Assembly: GCA_022839045.1 (NCBI GenBank)
Contig: JALHDI010000008.1
Coordinates: forward strand, 1 to 47,377
DNA length: 47,377 nt
Source of the DNA: Sporomusaceae bacterium
GTDB lineage: Bacteria; Bacillota_C; Negativicutes; Sporomusales_B; UBA7701
Reading direction: 5' to 3'
Each line of letters starts with the position of its first letter. Within the stretch, counting starts at the first letter, position 1. Positions 37,501-46,430 of this stretch are shown here, piece after piece. A program made the translations under genes and the position numbers. The notes beneath the pieces are model-generated. The model was not told the DNA's origin and did not search any database. It saw nothing but the letters and a program-made list of their open reading frames with translations.

Positions 37501-37935
37501 ATGAACAGCCTGGAAAGATTATTCGGCCGTTTCTTCGCCGACTGGCTGCCGGGGCTGCCCGCCAACGCCAGGGAGTGGGCGGCGAAAATTCTCCCGTGGG
37601 TGATCATCGTCCTCGGCCTTCTCGGATTACTCGCCTGGCTGAGCGTCATCGGCCTGTTCGGCGCCGCCACCCTCAAAACCGCGGGGCTAAGCCACGCTTT
37701 CCCGTCCTTCGCCGCCGCCGTCTTCCACGTCCTCGTCCCCACCCTCCAGGCGTTGGCTATCGCCGGCGGCTACTTCATGCTCAAGCGCCGCCGCCTGGGC
37801 TGGACGCTCGCCTTCTACGCCCTGCTGCTCGGCATCCTCATGAACCTCGCCTGCTTCAACCCGGCCGGGCTCGTCTGGGACTTCGTCTTCGCCTACCTGC
37901 TCTTCCAGCTCAAGCCTTACTACCGGGAAGGATAA
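37501..37935 (+). CDS. Hypothetical membrane protein, ~144 aa
   Basis: A 144-residue membrane protein with three or four helices (about 30-55, 65-95, 105-125, and a last short one). It starts MNSLERLFGRFFADWLPGLP. ATG 37501 is preferred over 37495 because GGAGGAG is seven bases upstream of it. There are no charged residues within the helices except a basic loop KRRRLGW (about 95-102). No transporter or enzyme signature. Unrecognised family. Confidence 0.6.
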   Translation: MNSLERLFGRFFADWLPGLPANAREWAAKILPWVIIVLGLLGLLAWLSVIGLFGAATLKTAGLSHAFPSFAAAVFHVLVPTLQALAIAGGYFMLKRRRLGWTLAFYALLLGILMNLACFNPAGLVWDFVFAYLLFQLKPYYREG

Positions 37936-38017
37936 CCGGCTCCACACAGGAACCGGCGGCCGGGGGCGCGAATAATCACCCTTATGGCATTCACCCGCCA
38001 GCATAAAAGGTCAAGGA

Positions 38018-39010
38018 GTGATTATTCTGCCGGAAGAAATTCTCCCCGGGCTGTTCAGGCTGGAGATCCCGCTGCCCGACAACCCCCTCAAGGCGCTCAA
38101 CGCCTACGTCGTCACCGGCCAGGACAGAGCGCTGGTCATCGATACCGGTTTCAACCGCCCGGAATGCCTGGCGGCGATGCGTTCCGGCCTCGCCGAACTG
38201 GCCGTCGACCCGGCCGGCACCGACTTTTTCATCACCCATCTGCACGCCGACCACTCCGGGCTGGCCGCCACCCTGGCGACGGAAACATCGCGCGTCTGGT
38301 GCAGCGCCGCCGACGCCCGCGACATAAACCGCATCGTCGCCCTCGCCCCCGACGACCCGTGGTGGGAAAGCATGCGCGCCTTCGCCCGCCGGAACGGCTT
38401 TTCCGAGGAAGAAGCGCGGCAGGCCGTCAGCCGCCACCCCGGCTTCAGACTCGCGCCCGAAAAGCAGCTCGCCTTCACCGCCGTCGCCGAAGGCGACCGG
38501 CTGAGCATCGGCCGGTACGAACTCGTCTGCCTGGCCACCCCCGGCCACACCGCCGGCCATATGTGCCTGTACGAGCCCCGCGAAAAAATCCTCTTCGCCG
38601 GCGACCATCTCCTGCGCGACATAACCCCCAACATCTCCCACTGGCGCGCGGACGGCGATCCGCTCGCCCGCTACCTCGAGTCCCTGGCCCGCGTCGCCGC
38701 CCTCGAAGTCAAACTGGTGCTTCCCGGCCACCGGCGGTTGTTCGCCGATTGCCGGGCCAGGGCGGAAGAACTCATTGCCCACCACCGCCGCCGGGCCGAC
38801 GAAGTCGCCGGCCTCCTCGCCGCAGGGCCCCTCACGGCCTACCAGGTCGCCGCCGGCATGAAATGGGACATGACCTACCGCAGTTGGGCCGACTTCCCGC
38901 CGCCGCAAAAATGGTTCGCCGTCGGCGAGGCCATCGCCCACCTCCGCTACCTCGAAGGGCGGGGAGCGGCCGGCCGCGAAGACCGCGGCGGACTGATCGT
39001 CTACAGGTGA
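38018..39010 (+). CDS. MBL-fold metallo-hydrolase
   Basis: A 330-residue metallo-beta-lactamase-fold protein. The zinc/iron ligand motif HxHxDH is seen in FITHLHADHSG, the third His in ATPGHTAGHM and the Asp in LFAGDHLLRD, with a C-terminal His in LPGHRR. After the hydrolase core (about 1-225) comes a helical/winged tail that begins at HHRRRADEVAGLL and ends at the C-terminus, as in the glyoxalase II/ETHE1-related and L-ascorbate-type branch. GTG at 38018 with AAAGG upstream is used. Substrate cannot be inferred. A terminator follows; no functional partner adjoins it. Confidence 0.8.
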   Translation: MIILPEEILPGLFRLEIPLPDNPLKALNAYVVTGQDRALVIDTGFNRPECLAAMRSGLAELAVDPAGTDFFITHLHADHSGLAATLATETSRVWCSAADARDINRIVALAPDDPWWESMRAFARRNGFSEEEARQAVSRHPGFRLAPEKQLAFTAVAEGDRLSIGRYELVCLATPGHTAGHMCLYEPREKILFAGDHLLRDITPNISHWRADGDPLARYLESLARVAALEVKLVLPGHRRLFADCRARAEELIAHHRRRADEVAGLLAAGPLTAYQVAAGMKWDMTYRSWADFPPPQKWFAVGEAIAHLRYLEGRGAAGREDRGGLIVYR

Positions 39011-39017
39011 TTGCCCG

Positions 39018-39044
39018 CAGAAGGAACTCACGGAGTTCCTTCTG
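39018..39044 (+). terminator. Terminator after the MBL gene
   Basis: CAGAAGGAACT pairs perfectly with its complement over CACGG, followed by TTATTATTAT. Confidence 0.8.
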
Positions 39045-39130
39045 TTATTATTATCACTTTGTCATAGTAAAAAATGGAAGGTGCTATGCGGAAATTGTCG
39101 AAGTACATTAAAATATCCTAAAGAAGCACG

Positions 39131-42100
39131 GTGGATCAAAGCGTGGGTTGGGAATATCCTCTCTTCGCGACCTTAATACTGCTCGCCTTCTGGCGCCGGG
39201 AAACCGTCAGACGCAAGCTCCCGCGCCGGGCGGAGGAGAACGCCGGCGGCGGAACGCAACCGGGCGGCTCGGCCCGGCTCCCGTCGGCCGCCGCCGCCGC
39301 GGCCGTGGCCGGCCTCCTCGCCCTCGGCTGGCTGTTCGCCGCATACCGGGAAAGCGCCATCGGCGCCGTCCTGCTGCTCATCCTCACGAGCGACGTCTTT
39401 TACGGGCGGACACTCCGCCGGAAAATCGACGCCGCCTTCGAGCAAGGGCGGGCCGCTCAACTGCAGGAAAGCGAACAGCGGTTCCGCAACCTCGCCGACC
39501 ATGCCCCCGTACTCCTCATAGTCACGGACAGCTCCAGCGACCCGGTTTTCTTCAACCAGACATGGTCCGAATTCACCGGCCGGCCGCTCGCCGCCCTCGC
39601 CGGCCAGGGCTGGCTCGAACTCGTCCATAGCGAAGACCGCCCGGCCTTCGACGCCCGGCAAAAGTCGGCCTTCGCGCGGCACGGCGCTTTCCGGCACGAG
39701 TTCAGGCTGCGCTACGCCGGCGGCGGCTATCGCTGGATGATGGCCGTCTTCATCCCCCGCTGGCAGGGAAAAGACTTCGCCGGCTACATCGGCTCCTGCG
39801 CCGACGTCACCGCCCACCGCCAACTCGAGCAGGCCCTCCGCCGCCAGGTCGAATACGAGAAACTGCTGGCCGTCATCTCGGCCAGGTTCGTCAACGTCAG
39901 CCCGACCGCCCTCGACACCGCCGTCGGGTCGGCGCTCGAAGAAATCGGCCGCTTCACCGGCGCCGACCGCGCCTACATATACTTCAATTCCGAAGACGGC
40001 AGCGAGGCCCGCCTCGCCTATAGCTGGAACGCCGACGGCATGCGGCCCCTGGACGAAGAGAAACCGGCCATCGACATCACCGACCGGTCCTGGCTGGCCC
40101 GGGAAATAAGAGCCAAGGGTCGGCTGCATATCCCCCGGCTCTACACCGTGCCCGCGGGGGACGAACGGGAAATGCTCGCCGCGGCGGGGATCAAAACGCT
40201 CGTCGCCGTGTCGCTCGTCAGCGGGGACAGCCCTTGCGGCCTCCTGGGCCTCCACTCCGTCCGGGAGGAGAAAGCCTGGCGGGAAGAAGACATCATGCTC
40301 CCCAAGCTGGTCGGCGAAGTCATCCTCGGCGCCATTCTCCGCTGCCAGGCCCAGACGGCGCTCGCGGTCAGCGAAGCCGAAAACAAGGCCATCCTCGCCT
40401 CCGTCCCCGACATCCTCTACCATATCCGCGAAGACGGCATCATCCTCGACACCAAGCCGTCCGGCGGCCAGACCGGCCTGCCCGCGCCAGCACCGGTCGG
40501 CTCAAGCATCAGCCGGCTCCTGCCGGCCCACCTCGTCAAGCCGGCCCTGGACGCCATCGGACAAGTCCTCGCCGGCAGCCGCGTGCAAATATTCGAATAC
40601 TACCGCAAGACCGACAACGCCACGACCTACTACGAGGCCCGGGTCACAAGAGCGGGCGAGCGCGACGCCCTCCTCATCGTCCGCGACATCACCGAACGCC
40701 GCCGCTCGGAAGCCTGCGACCTGCTGCTCCTCGACATCGCCGTAAAAGTCCTCGAAGAGCGGCCGCTCGAAGACATCCTCGCCCTCGCCTGCGAACAGAT
40801 AAAGGCCATCTTCGGCGCCATCCTCCTGTGGGTCGGCCGCAAGGAAGACGACGGCTCCGTCCGCCTGTTCGACGCCGGCGAAGAGGCCATCGAATGCATT
40901 CGTCCCGGCGGCGTACGCTGGGACGACGGCCCCGCCGGCCAGGGCCCCACCGGCGCCGCCATCCGCACCGGCAAGTTCCAACTGGTCGGCGTCGACGACC
41001 CCCGCGTCCTCCCCTGGCGGGAACGGCTCGTAAAATACGGCGCCGTTGCCGGCGCCGCCTTCCCCCTCAAAGTCAGCGGCCTCATCCTCGGAGCGCTGAC
41101 CGTCTTCACCGCCGACAAAGATTTCTGGACCAAGCGGACCATCGTCCAACTGACCAACTTCGCCGAACAGATCGCCCTCGCCATCCACGCCACCACCAGC
41201 CGCCAACGCCTCAAACTGCTCACCACCGGGCTCGAATCGGCCGTCAACGCCGTCATCATCACCGACCGGACCGGCACCATCCAGTGGGTAAACCCGGCCT
41301 TCCTCAGCCTCACCGGCCTGGCCGCCGCCGCCGTCCTGGGCAAAAACGTCCGCGGCATCTTCGCCGTCGCCGACGCCAAGACCTTCTACCTCAACCTGTG
41401 GCAGCACATCCTGGCCGGGCGGGCCTGGCAGGGGGAGATAACCAGCCGGCGCGAGGGCGGCAGCTTCTACACCGCCGAGATGTCGGTCACGCCGGTCCGG
41501 GACGAAAACGGCGAACTCGCCAACTTTCTCACCATCCTCCACGACGTCACCCGGCGCCGCCAGGTCGAGCAGGAAATGCTCGAGGCCAGGGAGGCGGTCG
41601 TCAGAGCCGAGCGCCTCAGCTCGCTGGGCGTGATGGCGGCCGGCATCGCCCATGAGGTCAACCAGCCCCTCAACTCGCTCAAAGTCACCGCCGACGGCAT
41701 GCTCTACTGGCACAACCAAGGGAAAACCCCCACCCTCGCCAAGATCATGGAAAACATCGGCAAAATATCCAAACAGGCCGACCGCATCGACAACATCATC
41801 AAACACATGCGCTTCTTCGTGCGCAGCAGCCAGCGCGGCGAACCCGAACCCTGCGACATCAACACCGCCGTCGCGGAAGCGCTGTCCCTGATCGGTGCCC
41901 AGCTCGCCGCCCACGCCATCGCCGTCAGGACGCGGCTGGCCGCCGACCTGCCCCCCGTGGCCGCCAACAACACCCAGCTCGAAGAAGTCATCATCAACCT
42001 CCTCGTCAACGCCATGCAATCCCTCGACACCGTCGACAAGCCGGGCAAATGCGTCACCATCGTCTCCGGCTGGCAGCAGGGCGAGATTTTCCTGGAAATC

Positions 42101-42334
42101 AGCGACAACGGGCCGGGGATCAGCAACAAAATCAGAGGCAAAGTCTTCGAACCGTTCTTCACCACCAAACCCGCCGGCGAAGGCATGGGACTCGGACTCT
42201 CGATCGTGCACTCCATCGTCGCCTCCTACGGCGGGCAGATAATCATCAAAGGCGCGCGCCGGAACAGGGGCGCCGCCTTCCGCATCATCTTCCCGGCCGG
42301 AGCGGGGAGGAAGAAGGGAGAAGAACAGGCATGA
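39131..42334 (+). CDS. Multi-PAS/GAF sensor histidine kinase
   Basis: A 1067-residue hybrid-length sensor. The N-terminus has two membrane helices (about 8-18 and 55-85). Then PAS (about 115-235), GAF (about 245-400), PAS (about 415-525), GAF (about 530-690), PAS (about 695-815), HisKA (HEVNQPLNSLKV, His at about 845) and HATPase (NLLVNAMQSLD, DNGPGI, FEPFFTTKP, GMGLGLSIV). The H-box type HEVNQPLN is that of NtrB-like kinases, matching the NtrC-type regulator next door. The GTG start at 39131 has a weak site (AAGAAGC). Its stop overlaps the regulator start (ATGA). Signals sensed are unknown; GAF/PAS pairs suggest redox or small-molecule input. Confidence 0.9.
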   Translation: MDQSVGWEYPLFATLILLAFWRRETVRRKLPRRAEENAGGGTQPGGSARLPSAAAAAAVAGLLALGWLFAAYRESAIGAVLLLILTSDVFYGRTLRRKIDAAFEQGRAAQLQESEQRFRNLADHAPVLLIVTDSSSDPVFFNQTWSEFTGRPLAALAGQGWLELVHSEDRPAFDARQKSAFARHGAFRHEFRLRYAGGGYRWMMAVFIPRWQGKDFAGYIGSCADVTAHRQLEQALRRQVEYEKLLAVISARFVNVSPTALDTAVGSALEEIGRFTGADRAYIYFNSEDGSEARLAYSWNADGMRPLDEEKPAIDITDRSWLAREIRAKGRLHIPRLYTVPAGDEREMLAAAGIKTLVAVSLVSGDSPCGLLGLHSVREEKAWREEDIMLPKLVGEVILGAILRCQAQTALAVSEAENKAILASVPDILYHIREDGIILDTKPSGGQTGLPAPAPVGSSISRLLPAHLVKPALDAIGQVLAGSRVQIFEYYRKTDNATTYYEARVTRAGERDALLIVRDITERRRSEACDLLLLDIAVKVLEERPLEDILALACEQIKAIFGAILLWVGRKEDDGSVRLFDAGEEAIECIRPGGVRWDDGPAGQGPTGAAIRTGKFQLVGVDDPRVLPWRERLVKYGAVAGAAFPLKVSGLILGALTVFTADKDFWTKRTIVQLTNFAEQIALAIHATTSRQRLKLLTTGLESAVNAVIITDRTGTIQWVNPAFLSLTGLAAAAVLGKNVRGIFAVADAKTFYLNLWQHILAGRAWQGEITSRREGGSFYTAEMSVTPVRDENGELANFLTILHDVTRRRQVEQEMLEAREAVVRAERLSSLGVMAAGIAHEVNQPLNSLKVTADGMLYWHNQGKTPTLAKIMENIGKISKQADRIDNIIKHMRFFVRSSQRGEPEPCDINTAVAEALSLIGAQLAAHAIAVRTRLAADLPPVAANNTQLEEVIINLLVNAMQSLDTVDKPGKCVTIVSGWQQGEIFLEISDNGPGISNKIRGKVFEPFFTTKPAGEGMGLGLSIVHSIVASYGGQIIIKGARRNRGAAFRIIFPAGAGRKKGEEQA

Positions 42335-43791
42335 ACATCCTCCTCGTCGAAGACGACAGCGACAGCCGGGCGGGAGTCGCCGAATTCCTGCGGGAGATGG
42401 GCCATCAGGTCACCGAAAGCGGCGACGGCGAACAAGCCCTCGCCCTGTTCACCGCCGGCGACTTCCCCATGGTGCTGTCCGACATAAAGATGCCGCGCAT
42501 GTCGGGAATCGAACTCCTCAGACGCATCAGAGCCCTCGGCGGCGATAAAGCGTGCGACATCGTCCTCTTCACCGGCCACGGCGACATGGTCACCGCCATC
42601 GAAGCCCTGCGGGCCGGCGCCTACGACTACCTTCTCAAACCCATCAGCGTCGCCGAACTCGCCGCCATCACCGAGCGCATCGCCGAGCACCAGGCCCTCC
42701 TCCGCGAAAACCGGGCGCTCACCAGCCGCTTCAGCGACGAAGTGCGGGCCGCCACCGAAGAAACGCGGCGGGAACTGACACGGCTGAAAAAACTGGCCAG
42801 CAAGGCCGCCGGCCTCGACAACATCGCCTTCTTCGCCCCCGAAATGCGGCGCATCGCCGCCCAGGCCGCCAGATACCACCAGGACCGGTCCATGCCGGTG
42901 CTCATCGAAGGCGAAACCGGCACCGGCAAGGAAATCATCGCCCGCCTCATCCACTACGGCGACTTCAAAGACCCCGCCCCGCTCATCGACGTCAACTGCG
43001 CCGCGCTCACCGGCAGCCTCTTCGAAAGCGAATTCTTCGGCTATGAGCCCGGCGCCTTCACCGGCGGCCTCGCCAAGGGCCAGAAGGGCAAGCTCGACCT
43101 GGCGCAGGGCGGCACGGTGCTGCTCGACGAAGTGGGCGAGATCCCCCTCGAACTGCAGGGCAAGCTGCTCAGAGTCATCCAGGAAAAGGAATTCTACCGA
43201 GTGGGCGGCCTCAAAAAAGTGCCCGCCGACGTGCGCATCATCTGCGCCACCAACGCCGACCTCGGGCGGCGGGTCGAGCAGGGGACCTTCCGCAAAGACC
43301 TATTCTACCGGCTCAAAGTCGGCCACCTCGTCATCCCGCCCCTACGCCAGCGCCGCGAGGAGATCCTGCCCCTCGCCGAGCTCTTCCTGCACGAATTCGC
43401 CGACCTCAAAGGGCGCCGCTTCAAAACAATCGATCCCGCCGCCGCCGAACTGCTCCGCGTCTACGACTGGCCGGGCAACGTCCGCGAACTGCGCAACACC
43501 ATAGAATGGGTGGCCTTCATGCACGACGACGCCGTCGTCAAGTCCGCCCACCTCGGCGGCCTCGCCAAAGGCGATCCGCCCTTGAGCCGCGCCGCCGCCG
43601 CGCCGTTCCCGGCGCTCAACCCCGACGAATTCGCCCTGCCCGCTGCCGGCTTCAGCCTCGAAAACTACATCGACCGCATCGTCCGGCAAGCCTTGGCCCT
43701 CTGCCGCGGCAACAAGACCGCCGCCGCCCGCTACCTCGGCATATCGCGCCGCTCCCTCTACTGCCGGTTGGGGAAAAAAAGGGACACCTGA
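42331..43791 (+). CDS. NtrC-family sigma-54-dependent response regulator (GAFTGG variant)
   Basis: A 486-residue regulator: receiver (Asp51 in VLSDIKMP, about 1-120), AAA+ domain (about 155-390) with Walker A GETGTGKE, Walker B GGTVLLDEVGEI, arginine-finger region RQRREEILPL, and a C-terminal Fis-type HTH (NKTAAARYLGISRRSLYCRL). The sigma-54 contact loop reads GAFTGG instead of the usual GAFTGA. The ATG overlaps the kinase stop by four bases. With the kinase at 39131 it forms a two-component pair that would open sigma-54 promoters; a target was not found in the window. Confidence 0.9.
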   Translation: MNILLVEDDSDSRAGVAEFLREMGHQVTESGDGEQALALFTAGDFPMVLSDIKMPRMSGIELLRRIRALGGDKACDIVLFTGHGDMVTAIEALRAGAYDYLLKPISVAELAAITERIAEHQALLRENRALTSRFSDEVRAATEETRRELTRLKKLASKAAGLDNIAFFAPEMRRIAAQAARYHQDRSMPVLIEGETGTGKEIIARLIHYGDFKDPAPLIDVNCAALTGSLFESEFFGYEPGAFTGGLAKGQKGKLDLAQGGTVLLDEVGEIPLELQGKLLRVIQEKEFYRVGGLKKVPADVRIICATNADLGRRVEQGTFRKDLFYRLKVGHLVIPPLRQRREEILPLAELFLHEFADLKGRRFKTIDPAAAELLRVYDWPGNVRELRNTIEWVAFMHDDAVVKSAHLGGLAKGDPPLSRAAAAPFPALNPDEFALPAAGFSLENYIDRIVRQALALCRGNKTAAARYLGISRRSLYCRLGKKRDT

Positions 43792-43879
43792 CCATCGCCG
43801 GAAAAGACCGGCGCCGCGGGAATAATAACAGGCGCCGCCGACGAAAACTAGCATCAGAATAATCGTCGGAGGTGGCAGC

Positions 43880-44023
43880 ATGGCGAACACCTATACCTTT
43901 TGGAACGGCAAAAACCTGGGCGGCCGCCAGGAATACCTGGACGTCGGCAACGAACCCGACTGCAGCGCCTGCGCCTTCCGGTGCGTGGAAGGCACCGAGA
44001 CGGTCAGCGCCGACGACCTGTAA
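43880..44023 (+). CDS. Small Cys-motif protein, 47 aa
   Basis: A 47-residue protein (MANTYTFWNGKNLGGRQEYL...) with a CSACAFRC motif (Cys-x2-Cys-x3-Cys) near residues 31-37, a compact metal-binding-like motif. It has CGGAGGTGG nine bases before the ATG and a perfect terminator right after the stop (44028-44056), so it is a well-formed small gene. It lies after the sigma-54 regulator gene. Acidic tail (ETVSADDL). No family recognised; a metal- or Fe-S-related role is inference. Confidence 0.6.
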   Translation: MANTYTFWNGKNLGGRQEYLDVGNEPDCSACAFRCVEGTETVSADDL

Positions 44024-44027
44024 CGCA

Positions 44028-44056
44028 AAAAGAGCGCGGATTCTCCGCGCTCTTTT
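44028..44056 (+). terminator. Terminator after the 43880 gene
   Basis: AAAAGAGCGCGGA pairs perfectly with TCCGCGCTCTTTT over TTC. Confidence 0.9.
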
Positions 44057-44059
44057 CCT

Positions 44060-44186
44060 GCGACCGTTGATAAAGGCCCATCTGCGGCGTTGCTCCTCGG
44101 ATGGCCCGCTTGACGTACGCAACCAAGTACGCCGGCGCGGGCCATCCTCCGGTGCGCCTTGCATCTGGACCTTTCTAAACGGCCGC
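44060..44186. repeat. Imperfect long inverted repeat, possible mobile palindromic element
   Basis: The two arms (about 60 bp each) read GCGACCGTTGATAAAGGCCC and, on the other strand from the far end, GCGGCCGTTTAGAAAGGTCC; both contain ATGGCCCGC and GCGTAC/ACGTAC near the centre. The arms align along most of their length, so the region can form one long hairpin. No ORF or transposase is inside. It looks like a REP/MITE-type intergenic element. It occupies the gap between the 43880 gene's terminator and the convergent kinase. Confidence 0.65.
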
Positions 44187-44204
44187 TTTCTTGTATTTAC
44201 TTAA

Positions 44205-46211
44205 TTACATCTCCACCACCGGAAAAGCCACCGTGAACGTCGTCCCGCCCGCGCCGCTGTCGAACGAGATGACGGCGTTGTGGCGGGCGGCGATACTGTA
44301 GCACACCGCCAACCCCAGCCCAACCCCATAATCCTTGGTGGTAAAAAACGGCGTGCCGATCTTGTCGGCGAGATCGGGCGGGATGCCCCTGCCCTGGTCC
44401 TGCACCGACAAAGTGATCCGGTCCTCGTCGCAGAACGTCCTGATGGTCAGCACCCCGCCGGGCGGCATTGCATCGAGGCCGTTGCGCACCAGATTGATGA
44501 TCAACTGACGAATCTCCTTCTCGTCCAGGGGCAGGTTGGGGATCTCCGCCAGGTCGGTCTTGACCGTCTTGTTGTAAAGGATGGCGCCGGCTTCGAGAAG
44601 AGGCAGCAGCATGGCGATGATATCGTTGAGATTGCCCTCCTTAAGATCCACGGCCTTATTCTTGGCCAGCGAGAGAAACTCGGTGATGATCGCGTTGGCC
44701 CGGTCCAGTTCCTGGATCATCAGATCGAAATGGCCGCTGTGGTTGGTGAAGTCCGGCTTCACACTCAGCATCTGGAGAAAACCGCGGACAGTCGTCAGCG
44801 GGTTGCGGATCTCGTGGCCGATACCGGCCGCCATCGCCCCGATGAGATTGAGGCGGTCGAGGCGGGCGATCTCCTTCTCTACTCGTTTGCGCTCGGTGAT
44901 ATCGTGGGCGATGTTCACGACGCACGGCCGCTCGTCGAGATGGACAAGGTGGGAATTGACCTCCACCGGGATGGTCTGGTCGTCGCTGGTCAGATAAGCG
45001 CTCTCGCTCAGCGTATGCTTCTGGGCGTAAAGCAACTCGATCTTCTCGCGGGTATCGCCGCGGAACTCCAGGGGGACGATATCCACAGGCGTCCGCTGCA
45101 GCAACTCCTCGCGGCTGTAGCCCAAGCGCAGGCAAGCCGTCTCGTTGGCGTCGATAATCAGTCCCGGCAGGCCGTCCGGGGTTATCTCGGCGATAAAAAT
45201 AATGTCATGGATACTGTTGAACAGCATCCGGTAGCGCTCCTCGCTCTCGCGCAGGGCCGCCTCCGCCGCCTTGCTGGCTGCCAGCCCCCGGCGCAGCGCG
45301 CCGTGCTCGGCGGCGTTGGCGAACGCCACAGCCGCCAGGTCGGCGAACCTCGTCAGCAGGGAAACCTCGTCCTCGCGGAAATGATAATCCTCCTCCGGCG
45401 AATAAAGGCCCAGCACGCCCATAACCTGCGAGCCCCGCTTCAGCGGCACCGCCACCGTCGCCAGCTCCGCCTCCCGGCCCTCCTCGGGGTCCGCGGCCGG
45501 CACCCGCCGGTGCTGTTCGACCGCCGGCTCGCCCGTCTGCCACACCCTGCCCACCAGGCCTTCGCCCGGCGCCACCGTCGGGCTCAACGGTCCGCCGACC
45601 TCCGGCACCTTCAATTCGAGCGCCCCGGTCGCCTCGCTATAAAGATAGATGAAGCCATAAGGCGCGTCGACCAGAGCGCCGGCGCGGTGGGCGAGGGCGA
45701 CCAGCAGGTCGCTCTCGTCGAGCTTGTCCAGCACCTCCAGGAAAGAATCCTTCAGCAGCGTCAGGTTGCCGTGCTCCAGCAGCAGGCGCTGCTCCGACAG
45801 CTTGCGGCGGTTGATGTCGCGGAAGATCGCCATGACGAACTCGTGCTCGCCGATATTTACTTGCTTGAGAAAGCCTTCGACCCAGAACTCCCGTCCCGCC
45901 TTGTTCCTGGTTTTCCACTCGAACAGCTGGGGGGTCCCCGCCGCCGCCTCACGGAAGCGGCGCTGCGCCTCCTCGGCCGTGAAGGGGTATTCTCCCGGCG
46001 GCATCGTCACGATGCCGAGATTGCGGGCATCGTCCGGGGCGTAGCCGAACATCTCGCGAGCCTTGTCATTCATGGTGACGATCGCGCCGGTGCCAATGTG
46101 ATGCAGCAGAATGGCTTCGTGGGCCTGGTTGAAAACGACGAAATCGGAAGGGGTGAAAAACGGCCTCGGCACCGCCAACTCCGCTGGAGCGTGCTTCTTA
46201 GCTTTCTCCAT
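44205..46211 (-). CDS. Soluble PAS-GAF-PAS sensor histidine kinase, sporulation-kinase-like
   Basis: A 668-residue cytoplasmic kinase without membrane helix. Order: PAS (about 22-140), GAF (about 160-310), PAS (about 325-450), HisKA with MAAGIGHEIRNPLTTVRGFL (His about 465), HATPase with NLVRNGLDAMP, DQGRGIP, GTPFFTTK and GVGLGLAVCYS. This H-box is typical of the Bacillus KinA-E sporulation kinases and their Negativicutes relatives that feed Spo0F/Spo0A. With ytrH in the window, a role in sporulation initiation is plausible. No response regulator adjoins it. GGAGG lies in front of ATG 46211. It is convergent with the 43880 gene across the palindromic repeat. Confidence 0.85.
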   Translation of the reverse strand: MEKAKKHAPAELAVPRPFFTPSDFVVFNQAHEAILLHHIGTGAIVTMNDKAREMFGYAPDDARNLGIVTMPPGEYPFTAEEAQRRFREAAAGTPQLFEWKTRNKAGREFWVEGFLKQVNIGEHEFVMAIFRDINRRKLSEQRLLLEHGNLTLLKDSFLEVLDKLDESDLLVALAHRAGALVDAPYGFIYLYSEATGALELKVPEVGGPLSPTVAPGEGLVGRVWQTGEPAVEQHRRVPAADPEEGREAELATVAVPLKRGSQVMGVLGLYSPEEDYHFREDEVSLLTRFADLAAVAFANAAEHGALRRGLAASKAAEAALRESEERYRMLFNSIHDIIFIAEITPDGLPGLIIDANETACLRLGYSREELLQRTPVDIVPLEFRGDTREKIELLYAQKHTLSESAYLTSDDQTIPVEVNSHLVHLDERPCVVNIAHDITERKRVEKEIARLDRLNLIGAMAAGIGHEIRNPLTTVRGFLQMLSVKPDFTNHSGHFDLMIQELDRANAIITEFLSLAKNKAVDLKEGNLNDIIAMLLPLLEAGAILYNKTVKTDLAEIPNLPLDEKEIRQLIINLVRNGLDAMPPGGVLTIRTFCDEDRITLSVQDQGRGIPPDLADKIGTPFFTTKDYGVGLGLAVCYSIAARHNAVISFDSGAGGTTFTVAFPVVEM

Positions 46212-46359
46212 GCTTACCTCCGGTAAAATGGCAGGGTAATTCTCCGGTAATCTATATTAGACAGACGGCGACAAATACCTTCCAGTTTAGTGCCAATAAT
46301 TGCCTTAATTTGTATTTTTTTTGGACAAAGCGTTGTCTTCGCCACAATATATAGAGGTA

Positions 46360-46414
46360 TTGACGCCGGGGCCGGAAAGCGCTATCATGGAAATATAATA
46401 CCCTACGGGGGTAT
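46360..46414 (+). promoter_or_regulatory. csoR promoter and CsoR operator
   Basis: TTGACG (46360-46365) and TATCAT (46383-46388) with 17-bp spacing form the promoter. ATACCC-N5-GGGTAT (46398-46414) is the GC-rich pseudo-palindrome used by CsoR proteins and overlaps the transcription start. Copper release of CsoR would relieve repression. Confidence 0.75.
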
Positions 46415-46430
46415 GGTATAGGAGGAAGCC

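Noticed and set aside
40502..42211. Minus-strand ORF of 569 codons antisense to the PAS/GAF kinase
   Set aside because: Antisense to conserved PAS, GAF and kinase motifs; composition is that of a shadow frame.
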